The position numbers were made by a program, and so were the translations under genes. Shown here piece after piece: positions 38,296-46,979 of a stretch of DNA of 57,219 nucleotides (its first letter is position 1; each line of letters opens with the position of its first letter). The stretch lies in contig CAJQTF010000003.1 in the NCBI GenBank assembly GCA_905618945.1, forward strand, positions 1 through 57,219. The letters are read 5' to 3'. The notes beneath the pieces are model-generated. The model searched no databases and was not told where the DNA came from. It was given only the letters and a program-made list of their open reading frames with translations. This DNA comes from an uncultured Methylophilaceae bacterium (GTDB lineage Bacteria; Pseudomonadota; Gammaproteobacteria; Burkholderiales; Methylophilaceae).

Positions 38296-39039
38296 ATGGA
38301 AGAGTGGCAACAGGGTGAAGTAATTGAAAATATAAAATGGACTAGCAATCTAGCTTCTTTAAAAATAAAAGCAGATATTATGCCCCATCAAGCTGGTCAG
38401 TTTACAAAAATTGGTTTAAAGGTAAATGATAATTTGATTACACGAGCATATTCTTATGCAAGCGCCCCTGATGAAAAATTACTTGAAATTATTTATATAA
38501 ATATCCCAACTGGAACCTTGTCTCCAAAATTACACCAATTAAAAAAGGGCGATAAAATTCAAATAATGAAGCAGGCCACAGGTTACTTTACAATGGAAGA
38601 AGTACCTGACGGGAAAAACTTATGGATGGTTGCTACGGGAACTGCACTAGGTGTTTTTTTGGCATTATTAAAAACAGACTTGCCATGGCAAAGATTTAAA
38701 AAAATAGTTTTAGTTCATGGGGTAAGGCATTCAGATGAGTTAATTTATCAGGACCTTATTCAAGAGTTAAATAAAACTTATCCTAATCAACTGTCATACA
38801 TACGGACAGTGACCAGAGATAAGGTTGCAGATTGTTTTAATTATAGGATCCCTATTGGAATTGAATCAAGAGATTTTCAAAGTTATGCAAATATTGAAAT
38901 TAATGAAGACTCTCAATTCATGTTGTGTGGAAATCCACAAATGATTAAAGATACTTCAGTAACGCTAAATAGTTTTGGTTTAAAGAGGAATAGAAGGGCA
39001 AAGCCAGGAAATATAACTGTTGAAAGATACTGGCTCTAA
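38296..39039 (+). CDS. fpr: Ferredoxin:NADP+ reductase (first of two)
   Basis: FAD flavoprotein moving electrons between NADPH and ferredoxin or flavodoxin. R-A-Y-S-Y-A-S binds FAD, A-T-G-T-A-L-G-V-F is the pyrophosphate/NADP motif, and C-G-N-P-Q-M-I is the late NADP motif. The C-terminal V-E-R-Y-W-L resembles E. coli Fpr (248 residues; this one is 247). It is monocistronic and divergent from the PepSY gene across 140 bases. Confidence 0.92.
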   Translation: MEEWQQGEVIENIKWTSNLASLKIKADIMPHQAGQFTKIGLKVNDNLITRAYSYASAPDEKLLEIIYINIPTGTLSPKLHQLKKGDKIQIMKQATGYFTMEEVPDGKNLWMVATGTALGVFLALLKTDLPWQRFKKIVLVHGVRHSDELIYQDLIQELNKTYPNQLSYIRTVTRDKVADCFNYRIPIGIESRDFQSYANIEINEDSQFMLCGNPQMIKDTSVTLNSFGLKRNRRAKPGNITVERYWL

Positions 39040-39088
39040 AAATATAGCTTACTGTTTATAAGGGTATTTACGCCTCATTTCAGTTAGG

Positions 39089-40750
39089 TTACATCTTTGA
39101 ATATATTGGACCACTTCCACCTTCTGGTGGTACCCAATCTATATTTTGTTTCGGATCTTTGATATCACATGTCTTGCAGTGAATACAATTTTGACCATTT
39201 ATTTGTAACCTTACTAAATTATCTTCTTTTAAAATTTCATAAACACCTGCTGGGCAGTATCTTTGCTCAGGTGAATTGTATTTTTTATAGTTGAAATCGA
39301 TGGGAATATTTTTATCTCTTAGCTTAAGGTGGCATGGTTGATTGGCTTCATGGCCTATATTGCTAAGACTTATTGAGCTTAATTTATCAAAGGTATACAC
39401 ACCATCAGGCTTTAAGTAACTTATGGGCTTAGCCTGTTCAAAATCTATAAGAGTTTCATGATCAGCTTTTTCATGGTGCAAAGTCCATGGTAATTTAATT
39501 TTGTAGGATGCTAACCACATTTCAAATCCACCAAATAGCATTCCTAAAGTTGTCCCATATTTCGATATTAATGGCTTAATATTTCTAACTGAGTTTAAAT
39601 CATCCCATACCCAAGAAGCTTTTAGTTTTTGTAAATATTGCTCAAGAATTTTATTATTAATATTTTCTGGTTTTGTAATTGCCTCTACACATGCCTCTGC
39701 AGCTAACATTCCAGATTTCATAGCATTATGAGTACCTTTTATTCTTGGTACATTTACCATCCCGGCACTACATCCAATAAGAACTCCACCAGGAAAAGCT
39801 AGTTCTGGCCATGATTGAATTCCACCCTCATTAATTGCACGTGCACCATAACTAATTCTCTTCGCACCAGTGAGTAAATTTTTTATTTTAGGGTGGGTCT
39901 TGAAGCTTTGAAATTCATCAAAAGGGGAGAGATATGGATTCGAATAATCAAGATGAACTACAAATCCAAGAGAAACTAAATCTTCTCCATAATGATAAGT
40001 AAAGGATCCTCCCCCAGCATCATTTTCAAGCGGCCATCCTAAACTGTGCTCGACAAGACCTGGATGATGCTTATTTTTATCTATACGCCAAACCTCTTTG
40101 AATCCCAGACCATACTTTTGCGGGTCACTATTTTTTCTAAGACTTAATTTTTTTTCAATAATTTTTGTAATTGAACCTCTAGTTCCTTCTGCTATAAGAG
40201 AATATTTGGCACGAATCTCAATGCCTGCTGCATAGTTAACTGTCTCATTACCATCTGAATCTCTTCCCATATCACCTGTTAAAATCCCAACTAATTCTTG
40301 ATTGTCATTGAAAATAGGTTCTTGTGCAGTAAATCCTGGATAAATTTCAATACCGAGACCCTCTGCTTCCTTTGAAAGCCAAACACATAGCTCACCTAAA
40401 CTAACTATGTAGTTTTGTTTGTTACTCATAATAGGGGGCATAAGCCAGTGAGGTATTTTTAAATTTCTTTTTTTACTAAATAAGTTAAATATGTCCTTAG
40501 TAACTTTGGTATTGAGTGGAGCCCCCTTCTCTTTCCAATCAGGAATTAGTTCTGATAATGCGATTGGATCGATAACAGCCCCTGATAAAATATGAGACCC
40601 AACCTCAGCACCTTTTTCAACAAGACAAACACTTATCTCTTTATTTTCTCTAGTTGCAATTTGTTTAATTTTTATAGCGGCAGAAAGGCCTGCCGGCCCT
40701 CCGCCGACTATCAAAACATCATATTCCATTACATCTCGTTCAATTGTCAT
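39089..40750 (-). CDS. Electron transfer flavoprotein:ubiquinone oxidoreductase
   Basis: Membrane-associated FAD/4Fe-4S enzyme passing electrons from reduced ETF to ubiquinone. The N-terminal dinucleotide fold is V-L-I-V-G-G-G-P-A-G-L-S-A. Near the C-terminus C-P-A-G-V-Y-E and C-I-H-C-K-T-C-D-I-K-D-P supply the four cluster cysteines. ATG 40750 (M-T-I-E-R-D-V-M-E-Y-D) fits the family; TTG 40765 is an alternative that would overlap the LysR gene. About 553 residues, normal. Its partner ETF is encoded just beyond the LysR regulator. Confidence 0.95.
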   Translation of the reverse strand: MTIERDVMEYDVLIVGGGPAGLSAAIKIKQIATRENKEISVCLVEKGAEVGSHILSGAVIDPIALSELIPDWKEKGAPLNTKVTKDIFNLFSKKRNLKIPHWLMPPIMSNKQNYIVSLGELCVWLSKEAEGLGIEIYPGFTAQEPIFNDNQELVGILTGDMGRDSDGNETVNYAAGIEIRAKYSLIAEGTRGSITKIIEKKLSLRKNSDPQKYGLGFKEVWRIDKNKHHPGLVEHSLGWPLENDAGGGSFTYHYGEDLVSLGFVVHLDYSNPYLSPFDEFQSFKTHPKIKNLLTGAKRISYGARAINEGGIQSWPELAFPGGVLIGCSAGMVNVPRIKGTHNAMKSGMLAAEACVEAITKPENINNKILEQYLQKLKASWVWDDLNSVRNIKPLISKYGTTLGMLFGGFEMWLASYKIKLPWTLHHEKADHETLIDFEQAKPISYLKPDGVYTFDKLSSISLSNIGHEANQPCHLKLRDKNIPIDFNYKKYNSPEQRYCPAGVYEILKEDNLVRLQINGQNCIHCKTCDIKDPKQNIDWVPPEGGSGPIYSKM

Positions 40751-40757
40751 AAATTTG

Positions 40758-41684
40758 TCACGCAATTAAAGGTAAGTCGATTTGATCGCTACTTTCTAAC
40801 CCTGCAGTCATATCTCTACACATTTTTAAAAACTTTTTCATACCACTAGTTTGATATTTACTTTTTGGCCATAAGAAATAGAAATAACGATTTAATTGAA
40901 TATTTTTAACATCTAAAGGGACTAAACTCCCCCTTCGAAATGCATCTTTCAAGGCGAGTTTGGAAATACAACCAATCCCAATGCCTGATTCAACTGCACG
41001 CTTAATTGCTTCGGTATGTTCTAATTCAAGCCTTATATTCATATTCTTTTCATTAACACCAAAAACTCGATCAAATGTCTCACGAGTACCTGATCCTTTT
41101 TCCCTTAAGATCCATACTTGTTTAATTAGTTTATTGATACTAATATTTTTTTCTTTCGTAAGCGGGTGATTAGGAGCGCTAAAGATTACAAGTTTATCAG
41201 CTATCCATGGTTGGACTTCAAGGTCTGGATGATCACAATCACCCTCTATCATCCCTAAATCTAACTCATGATTTATAATTTGTTGAACAATAGTCTTGGT
41301 ATTATGAACTTGCAATTTTATATTGCTATCCGGATAAGTTTGTAAAAATTTTGCAACTAACAAGTTAGCTAGATAGTTTCCGATAGTTAAAGTTGCACCA
41401 ATATGCATTTCTCCGAATCCCGAGAGAGCTGAAAGTTCAGATTCAATTTCTTTTGCTCTATCAAGTAACTCTATTGCTTTAGGTAATAATTTCTTACCTG
41501 ACTCATTAATACTTAATGATCTGCCAACTCGATCAAATAATTGCAAGCCAAATTGTCGTTCAAATTCACCAAGAGATGAGCTGGTTGCTGATTGTGACAG
41601 GCATAATAATTTTGAAGCTTTAGAAACGTTATCTAATCGACTTACAGCTACAAATATTTCTAATTGCCTTAATGTGTATCTCAT
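40758..41684 (-). CDS. LysR-family transcriptional regulator
   Basis: 308 residues: an N-terminal winged helix-turn-helix (about 3-62, with S-K-A-S-K-L-L-C-L-S-Q-S-A-T-S) and a substrate-binding effector domain from about 90. R-E-K-G-S-G-T-R in the effector domain resembles the CbbR/YeiE branch. It is divergent from etfBA and directly upstream of the ETF-QO gene, so control of the ETF pathway is a reasonable inference. The effector is unknown. Confidence 0.9.
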   Translation of the reverse strand: MRYTLRQLEIFVAVSRLDNVSKASKLLCLSQSATSSSLGEFERQFGLQLFDRVGRSLSINESGKKLLPKAIELLDRAKEIESELSALSGFGEMHIGATLTIGNYLANLLVAKFLQTYPDSNIKLQVHNTKTIVQQIINHELDLGMIEGDCDHPDLEVQPWIADKLVIFSAPNHPLTKEKNISINKLIKQVWILREKGSGTRETFDRVFGVNEKNMNIRLELEHTEAIKRAVESGIGIGCISKLALKDAFRRGSLVPLDVKNIQLNRYFYFLWPKSKYQTSGMKKFLKMCRDMTAGLESSDQIDLPLIA

Positions 41685-41804
41685 AATATATTTAGTTAAT
41701 TCTTCTTATCTATTTTACTGATATATTATACAGATAATAAATATAATAAAACTGTATCAACCTATATAATCAAACCTGTTTAAGATTAAGATAAATAATT
41801 AGTT
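41685..41804. promoter_or_regulatory. Divergent control region of lysR and etfBA
   Basis: 120 AT-rich bases. TTATCT (41706-41711) and AGATAA (41732-41737) form a 6-base inverted repeat 20 bases apart, around an ACTGATATATTATACAG core that could be a LysR-type site. TATAAT at 41765-41770 is a likely -10 for etfBA, about 35 bases before its ATG. No clear matching -35 is seen, which would fit activator dependence. Confidence 0.4.
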
Positions 41805-42557
41805 ATGAAAATATTAGTAGCAATCAAAAGAGTTCAGGATTACAACATCAAAGTTCAACCTAAATCAGATGGCTCTGATGTTGATATGGAAGGTGTAAAA
41901 ATGGGTGTGAATCCATTTGATGAAAATGCGATTGAAGAAGCTATTCGTCTTAAAGAAAAAGGAGTTGCCTCGGAAATAGTTGGGGTATCAATAGGCTCTA
42001 GTTTAAATCAAGATGTATTACGACAAGGTTTGGCTATGGGGGTAGATAAAGCAATTTTGGTCGAAACAGATAAAGTTCTGCAGCCTCTAGCTATTGCTAA
42101 GTTACTTAAAAAAGTTGTAGAGAAAGAAAAGCCAGATTTAATTTTATTAGGTAAATTAGCATTAGATAGTGATGCAGGTCAGACTGGTCAAATGTTAGCA
42201 GGCCTACTAAATTGCAGTCAAGGCACATTCGCCTCCTCTATCGAGATTAAAGATAGTGAAGTATTTATTACAAGAGAAATTGACGGAGGTACTGAATCAA
42301 TAGTAACCAAACTCCCAGTTGTACTAACAGCAGACCTAAGGCTTAATGAACCAAGATTTGTAAAACTCCCAAATTTAATGATGGCAAGAAAAAAATCTAT
42401 TGAAACAATAAAAGCCGATGATTTAGGGGTAGATATTTCTTCGAAATTAAAAACAATTAGTGTCTCAGAGCCACCACCAAGAAAAGAAGGAATCAAAGTT
42501 AAGGATATTAAAGAGTTATTACAAAAATTAAATGATATTGAAGGGATTAAGATATAG
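41805..42557 (+). CDS. etfB: Electron transfer flavoprotein beta subunit
   Basis: AMP-binding subunit of ETF. It begins M-K-I-L-V-A-I-K-R-V-Q-D-Y and has V-N-P-F-D-E-N-A-I-E-E-A near residue 38 and the D-S-D-A-G-Q-T-G-Q segment near 124, all group I ETF signatures. Length 250 is standard. Its stop overlaps or nearly abuts the etfA start. Confidence 0.95.
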   Translation: MKILVAIKRVQDYNIKVQPKSDGSDVDMEGVKMGVNPFDENAIEEAIRLKEKGVASEIVGVSIGSSLNQDVLRQGLAMGVDKAILVETDKVLQPLAIAKLLKKVVEKEKPDLILLGKLALDSDAGQTGQMLAGLLNCSQGTFASSIEIKDSEVFITREIDGGTESIVTKLPVVLTADLRLNEPRFVKLPNLMMARKKSIETIKADDLGVDISSKLKTISVSEPPPRKEGIKVKDIKELLQKLNDIEGIKI

Positions 42558-42574
42558 ATACTTCGATAAAAATT

Positions 42575-43504
42575 TTGATTCTAGCTGAGCATGACGGCAA
42601 AAAACTTAATGATGTGGTTTTTAATGCTATTGGGGCTGCAGAAATTTGGGGAGGATCCATTGACCTACTAATTATTGGGAAAGGGATTGATGAATTAGTA
42701 AATCAAGCAAGTAAAATTGATAGTGTTGATAAAATAATTAAATTTGACGCCCCTCATCTTGAGCACCTACTAGCAGAGGATGCTGCTAATATAATTTCTG
42801 AGATAGGCCAAGATTACAGGGTAATTTTAGCCCCTCATACGTGGTTTAGTAGAAATATTCTACCTCGTGTTGCAGCATTATTAGATGTTTCAATGATCTC
42901 TGATGTTTTAAAAATTAATGGTGATAATACTTATATTCGATCAACTTATGCTGGCAATGTGCATGCTACACTTAAAAGTGATGAACCGATTCAAGTTCTT
43001 ACAGTCCATTCTAGTAAGTTTAAAGCAGTTGGTTTGAATGGAAATGCTTTAATTGTTGATTCTAAAGCCCCAGAACCACTCAACCTATCTCGATGGGAAA
43101 AAGAACGAAAAATAGAATCTGATCGACCTCCACTTATTAATGCAAAAGTAGTAATTTCAGGAGGACGCTCACTTGGCAGTGCCAAAAAGTTTAATGAAGT
43201 GTTAGCACCCCTAGCTGATAAATTAGAGGCGGCAATTGGGGCAACTCGAGCAGCAGTAGATGCAGGTTATGCCCCTAATGAGATTCAAGTAGGACAAACT
43301 GGGGTAGTTGTAGCACCAGAGTTATATATAGCAATTGGAGTATCAGGGGCTAATCAACATATTTATGGGATGAAAGATAGTAGAGTTGTGGTGGCCATTA
43401 ATAATGACCCAGATGCTACAATTTTTCAATTCGCAGACTATGGTTTAGTAGCAGACTTATTTGAGGCAGTCCCAGAAATGGCTACCTTAGTTTCAAAAAC
43501 TTAA
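42575..43504 (+). CDS. etfA: Electron transfer flavoprotein alpha subunit (start uncertain)
   Basis: FAD-binding subunit of ETF. The C-terminal FAD domain is clear: S-G-G-R-S-L-G, V-G-Q-T-G-V-V-V-A-P-E-L-Y, and A-I-N-N-D-P-D-A-T-I-F. The TTG at 42575 gives 309 residues but begins inside the first beta strand: the upstream in-frame codons extend it to I-K-I-L-I-L-A-E-H, as in homologues. No ATG or GTG exists there; ATA 42566 or ATA 42554 (8 bases after AAGGG) are the other options. Function is secure. Confidence 0.93.
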   Translation: MILAEHDGKKLNDVVFNAIGAAEIWGGSIDLLIIGKGIDELVNQASKIDSVDKIIKFDAPHLEHLLAEDAANIISEIGQDYRVILAPHTWFSRNILPRVAALLDVSMISDVLKINGDNTYIRSTYAGNVHATLKSDEPIQVLTVHSSKFKAVGLNGNALIVDSKAPEPLNLSRWEKERKIESDRPPLINAKVVISGGRSLGSAKKFNEVLAPLADKLEAAIGATRAAVDAGYAPNEIQVGQTGVVVAPELYIAIGVSGANQHIYGMKDSRVVVAINNDPDATIFQFADYGLVADLFEAVPEMATLVSKT

Positions 43505-43518
43505 AGAAAGAAAAAACT

Positions 43519-44295
43519 ATGAGTAAATATTCGACAGAAAAAGTTTTAAGTGTGCATCATTGGAATGACAGATTATTCAGCTTTAAAACAACACGAGAAC
43601 AGGGCCTCCGCTTCGAAAATGGACAATTTGTAATGATTGGTATAGAAGTTGAAGGACGACCCTTAACCAGAGCTTATAGTATGGCAAGTCCCAATTATGA
43701 AGAGCATCTTGAGTTTTTCAGTATTAAAGTACCGAATGGACCTCTGACTTCAAGACTCCAACATTTAAAAGTAGGGGATGATCTCTTAGTTAGTAGAAAA
43801 CCAACAGGTACCCTTATTATTCATGATTTAAGACCTGGTAAAAATTTATATTTATTATCAACAGGAACAGGTTTAGCACCATACATGAGCTTGATTCAAG
43901 ATATTGAAATGTACGAGAGATTTGAAAAAATTATACTTGTCCATGGAGTAAGAACCGTTAATGAGCTAGCTTATGCTGATTTTATTGAAAATGAATTACC
44001 AAATAATGAATTTTTCGGTGAAGAAGTGAAAAATAAATTAATATACTATCCAACTGTCACTCAAGAAGATTTTAGAAATCAGGGTAGGTTAACTAATTTA
44101 ATCAAAAGTGGAAAATTATTTACTGATATTGGATTACCACCAATAAATCCAAAAGAAGATAGAGCAATGATTTGCGGTAGCGCAGAAATGTTGAAGGATA
44201 CAAAAGAGCTTTTAGACTCATTAGGGCTTGAAGTTTCCCCAAGAATTGGACAGCCAGGTGATTACGTTATCGAGCACGCTTTCGTAGAGAAGTAA
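43519..44295 (+). CDS. fpr: Ferredoxin:NADP+ reductase (second of two)
   Basis: 258 residues, FAD motif R-A-Y-S-M-A-S, nucleotide motif S-T-G-T-G-L-A-P-Y, late motif C-G-S-A-E-M-L-K. The long C-terminus ending G-Q-P-G-D-Y-V-I-E-H-A-F-V-E-K is typical of the Azotobacter/Rhodobacter type, clearly different from the copy at 38296. It follows etfA by 14 bases and is probably in the same transcript, linking ETF, ferredoxin and NADPH pools. Confidence 0.92.
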   Translation: MSKYSTEKVLSVHHWNDRLFSFKTTREQGLRFENGQFVMIGIEVEGRPLTRAYSMASPNYEEHLEFFSIKVPNGPLTSRLQHLKVGDDLLVSRKPTGTLIIHDLRPGKNLYLLSTGTGLAPYMSLIQDIEMYERFEKIILVHGVRTVNELAYADFIENELPNNEFFGEEVKNKLIYYPTVTQEDFRNQGRLTNLIKSGKLFTDIGLPPINPKEDRAMICGSAEMLKDTKELLDSLGLEVSPRIGQPGDYVIEHAFVEK

Positions 44296-44430
44296 TGAAA
44301 AATGCAGTCCAACTGAAATTAATATATCCTGCATGAGCAAAAAAATTTGGTATCCCACTAAGCATCATTCCCTTATACCAACTAGTCATTAAGCCAATTG
44401 TTAAAAAAATGCAGAAGCTGCAGACATACT
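44267..44430 (-). pseudogene. Decayed flavin-containing monooxygenase fragment
   Basis: Reading the minus strand, an open stretch ending at TAA 44267 encodes the motif Y-K-G-M-M-L-S-G-I-P-N-F followed by G-Y-I-N-F-S-W-T. That is the C-terminal signature of EthA/Baeyer-Villiger-type flavin monooxygenases, where G-Y-T-N-A-S-W-T is expected. After it only S-L-R-K-R-A-R remains, and the expected tail is gone; upstream there are stops in every frame within about 150 bases. No start codon or FAD motif remains. The fragment overlaps the end of the second fpr by 29 bases. Upstream relic may reach about 44520, but that part is not identifiable. Confidence 0.5.
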
Positions 44431-44710
44431 GATGGATGTTTCAAGCTTCTTAGAAATAAAGACTAAGAATTTTATTAAGCACTATGGTGTTAACAAAAAA
44501 CTGTGCTGATTATCATAAAAATTTCATTATTCAGTATATTCTTGAATTAATAGAGGATTAATATCTCCTAAGTCTGCCTTTTAAGTATAAAATTTAATTA
44601 AACTATAACAATATTGTCATATATCAAAAAAGAATAAAAAATTTTTTAGTTATATATATAAAAATCAATTTGTTTAATGTTTCTAGTAGAATATAAATTA
44701 TTTTTCATTT
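44431..44710. other. Gene-free part of the fpr-dapA gap
   Basis: About 280 AT-rich bases with stops in all frames. The first half may be further decayed monooxygenase sequence on the minus strand. The second half is very AT-rich (TATATATATA near 44651-44660) and carries the dapA promoter. No RNA gene or terminator is evident. Confidence 0.5.
44670..44697 (+). promoter_or_regulatory. Possible dapA promoter
   Basis: TTGTTT (44670-44675) and TATAAA (44692-44697) are spaced by 16 bases and lie about 25 bases before the dapA ATG. The -10 is good and the -35 is weak. By-eye prediction. Confidence 0.35.
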
Positions 44711-44722
44711 GTGGAATTAATT

Positions 44723-45592
44723 ATGTTTCAAGGTAGTATCGTTGCATTGGTAACCCCAATGAACTCTGATGGTTCAATCGATGTAGGTAATTTTAAGAAC
44801 CTACTTGACTTCCATATAGAAAATAAAACAGATGGAATTGTTATATTAGGCACTACGGGCGAGTGCCCAACAATTGATTTTGACGAACACACTTTTCTAA
44901 TCAAAGAAGCAGTTTCTCATATAAATGGGAGAATTCCAGTAATTGCTGGAACAGGGGCGAACTCAACTAAAGAAGCAGTCTTTTTAACGAAATCAGCAAA
45001 AGAAGCAGGTGCAGATGCATGCTTATTAGTTACACCTTATTACAACAAACCAAACCAGAAAGGCTTGTTTCAACACTATAAAACTATTAACGATGCAGTT
45101 GATATTCCACAAATATTATATAACGTACCATCCAGGACAGGGTGTGATTTAGAAAATGAGACAGTTATTTCATTAAGTCAGCTTTCAAATATAATTGGAA
45201 TCAAAGATGCAACTGGAGAAATAGAGCGTATCGATTTTCTAAAAGGAAAAGTTGAGAACAATTTTGTTTTTATTAGCGGCGATGACCTTTCCTTTTTAGA
45301 GTATATCGAACGAGGTGGTTGTGCTGTAATTTCAGTAACAGCGAATGTTAAACCAAACTTAATGTACAATATTTGTAACAGTATGCTCAATGGAGAAGTT
45401 GAGAAATCAAGAGCTTTAAATAAAAAATTAAGCAATCTACATCAGGGAATGTTTGTAGATTCTAATCCAATACCTGTAAAATGGCTCATGACTCATTTGG
45501 GTTTAATAAATCAAGGTATCAGGCTTCCTCTAGTTGAGCTTGATAACAAACATCAAAATAATTTAATTGAAATTTTTGAAGCTATCAAATGA
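44723..45592 (+). CDS. dapA: 4-hydroxy-tetrahydrodipicolinate synthase
   Basis: First committed step of lysine and meso-diaminopimelate synthesis, feeding MurE in the same genome. ATG 44723 gives the canonical start M-F-Q-G-S-I-V-A-L-V-T-P-M; a GTG at 44711 would add four residues. The triad region L-G-T-T-G-E and the Schiff-base lysine at 161 in G-I-K-D-A-T-G are intact, and Y-N-V-P-S-R-T-G is present. 289 residues. Overlaps bamC by 4 bases. Confidence 0.96.
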   Translation: MFQGSIVALVTPMNSDGSIDVGNFKNLLDFHIENKTDGIVILGTTGECPTIDFDEHTFLIKEAVSHINGRIPVIAGTGANSTKEAVFLTKSAKEAGADACLLVTPYYNKPNQKGLFQHYKTINDAVDIPQILYNVPSRTGCDLENETVISLSQLSNIIGIKDATGEIERIDFLKGKVENNFVFISGDDLSFLEYIERGGCAVISVTANVKPNLMYNICNSMLNGEVEKSRALNKKLSNLHQGMFVDSNPIPVKWLMTHLGLINQGIRLPLVELDNKHQNNLIEIFEAIK

Positions 45593-46938
45593 AGAATATT
45601 TATCTACTCTTATTACCCTTCCTGCTAGTATCATGCGCTGATTTTGACATAACAGACAATGAAGTTATCCAAGCAGTTACCCAGCCAGACTATGTAAGTT
45701 CGTCAAGAGCGAAAAAGCTCGATGTACCTCCTGATTTAAGTGACGTTGAATCTAATGTTGAATATGGCGTGCCTGGGGAAGCGGTTTCCTATAATTCTTA
45801 TGAAGATGCAAAAAAAGCAGGATTTACAGAGGTCAAAGTCCTTCAAGATCCAGAGGGTATGCGTCTTGTTAAATCTGGAAATTTAAGATGGTTAGTAGTT
45901 AATGAGACACCTGACAAATTATGGCCTCATTTAGAAATGTTTTGGCAGGAATTAGGTTTTGGTATCAAAATTCTTAATAAACGTACTGGGGTTATGGAAA
46001 CAGAATGGATTAAGTCATCAAAATTGAAATTTGATTCTAAGAAAGGTATGGCGAGCAGATTCGATGCATGGTTGGATGGATTATCAAATCTAGCTGATAG
46101 AAGAAAATTTAGGACTCGAATTGAAAATGGGGTTGATAAAAACACTTCAGAAATTTATATTTCACAAAGAAGTGTTGTTGGGATGGATGAAGAGGCAAAA
46201 GAAAGGATTAAGAGGCTGAAAGAGGGTTCATATTCGACGGACATGTATAAAATTCAGGAATATATTCCAGATAGTGAAGAGGAAGCACAAGACATTACTA
46301 ATAAGCTGCAAAAAGAAATGAATATGGACGAATATGAAATTAATGCCGAAATACTAAGAAGGTTAATGACTAAGTTAGGAATGACAGATTTCGATGCAGA
46401 AAAGGCAATAGCAAATCCAATAGAAAGGAAAAATGCAACATTTGTTAAGAGTGATCAGGGTAATTATGTATTACTAAAAGATCCTTACGACCGATCTTGG
46501 AGGAGGCTATCATTAGCTCTAGATATCATTGGATTTGTTACAGAGGATAAAAACAGGTCCGAAGGTATTTTTTATGTTAAATACAGAGATTTAGAGATTG
46601 AGGGGAAAAAGAAAAGCAACAAAGGGTTGATTGATAAATTAGCATTTTGGAATGATGATGATGAAGAAGAACAAAGGAAAAAAGAGGAAGAAGAGAATTT
46701 AAAGAATTCAAATGAAAAAGTAAAAATTATAGAAGACAAGTCGTTAACAGAGGAAATTATGAGCTTTTGGGGGTCTGATGATGAACAAGGTCTTGGTAAG
46801 AATGAAAAGAGATACCGCATAAGAATTACAGAAGAGCAGAATGGCACAAGAGTATTTATGGATTACCCGAACGGTAAGTTGAATAATACAAAAACAGCAA
46901 AAAGTATTTTAAATATTATTTATGAGCATCTAAGGTAG
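45589..46938 (+). CDS. bamC: Outer-membrane assembly lipoprotein BamC
   Basis: Lipoprotein of the BAM complex. The signal peptide ends in a lipobox L-L-V-S-C with Cys16. The N-terminal unstructured segment contains P-D-Y-V and L-D-V-P-P-D-L, the BamD-contacting type of sequence, followed by two helix-grip domains. At 449 residues it is about 100 longer than E. coli BamC, partly due to a highly acidic then charged insertion around residues 350-410, before the last domain segment. dapA-bamC is a conserved pair. Confidence 0.88.
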   Translation: MKNIYLLLLPFLLVSCADFDITDNEVIQAVTQPDYVSSSRAKKLDVPPDLSDVESNVEYGVPGEAVSYNSYEDAKKAGFTEVKVLQDPEGMRLVKSGNLRWLVVNETPDKLWPHLEMFWQELGFGIKILNKRTGVMETEWIKSSKLKFDSKKGMASRFDAWLDGLSNLADRRKFRTRIENGVDKNTSEIYISQRSVVGMDEEAKERIKRLKEGSYSTDMYKIQEYIPDSEEEAQDITNKLQKEMNMDEYEINAEILRRLMTKLGMTDFDAEKAIANPIERKNATFVKSDQGNYVLLKDPYDRSWRRLSLALDIIGFVTEDKNRSEGIFYVKYRDLEIEGKKKSNKGLIDKLAFWNDDDEEEQRKKEEEENLKNSNEKVKIIEDKSLTEEIMSFWGSDDEQGLGKNEKRYRIRITEEQNGTRVFMDYPNGKLNNTKTAKSILNIIYEHLR

Positions 46939-46979
46939 GATATTTTTAAAATATACTCTAGTAATAAATAAAATATACT

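Noticed and set aside
44400-44430. Single-base frameshift in a seven-T run of the monooxygenase relic
   Set aside because: The frame carrying the diagnostic motifs also reads through this T-run without correction, so a frameshift is not needed to explain that part; decay upstream is evident from other stops.
44641-44670. TA-rich run before dapA as a simple-sequence repeat
   Set aside because: Too short (about ten bases of TA) and expected by chance in such AT-rich DNA.
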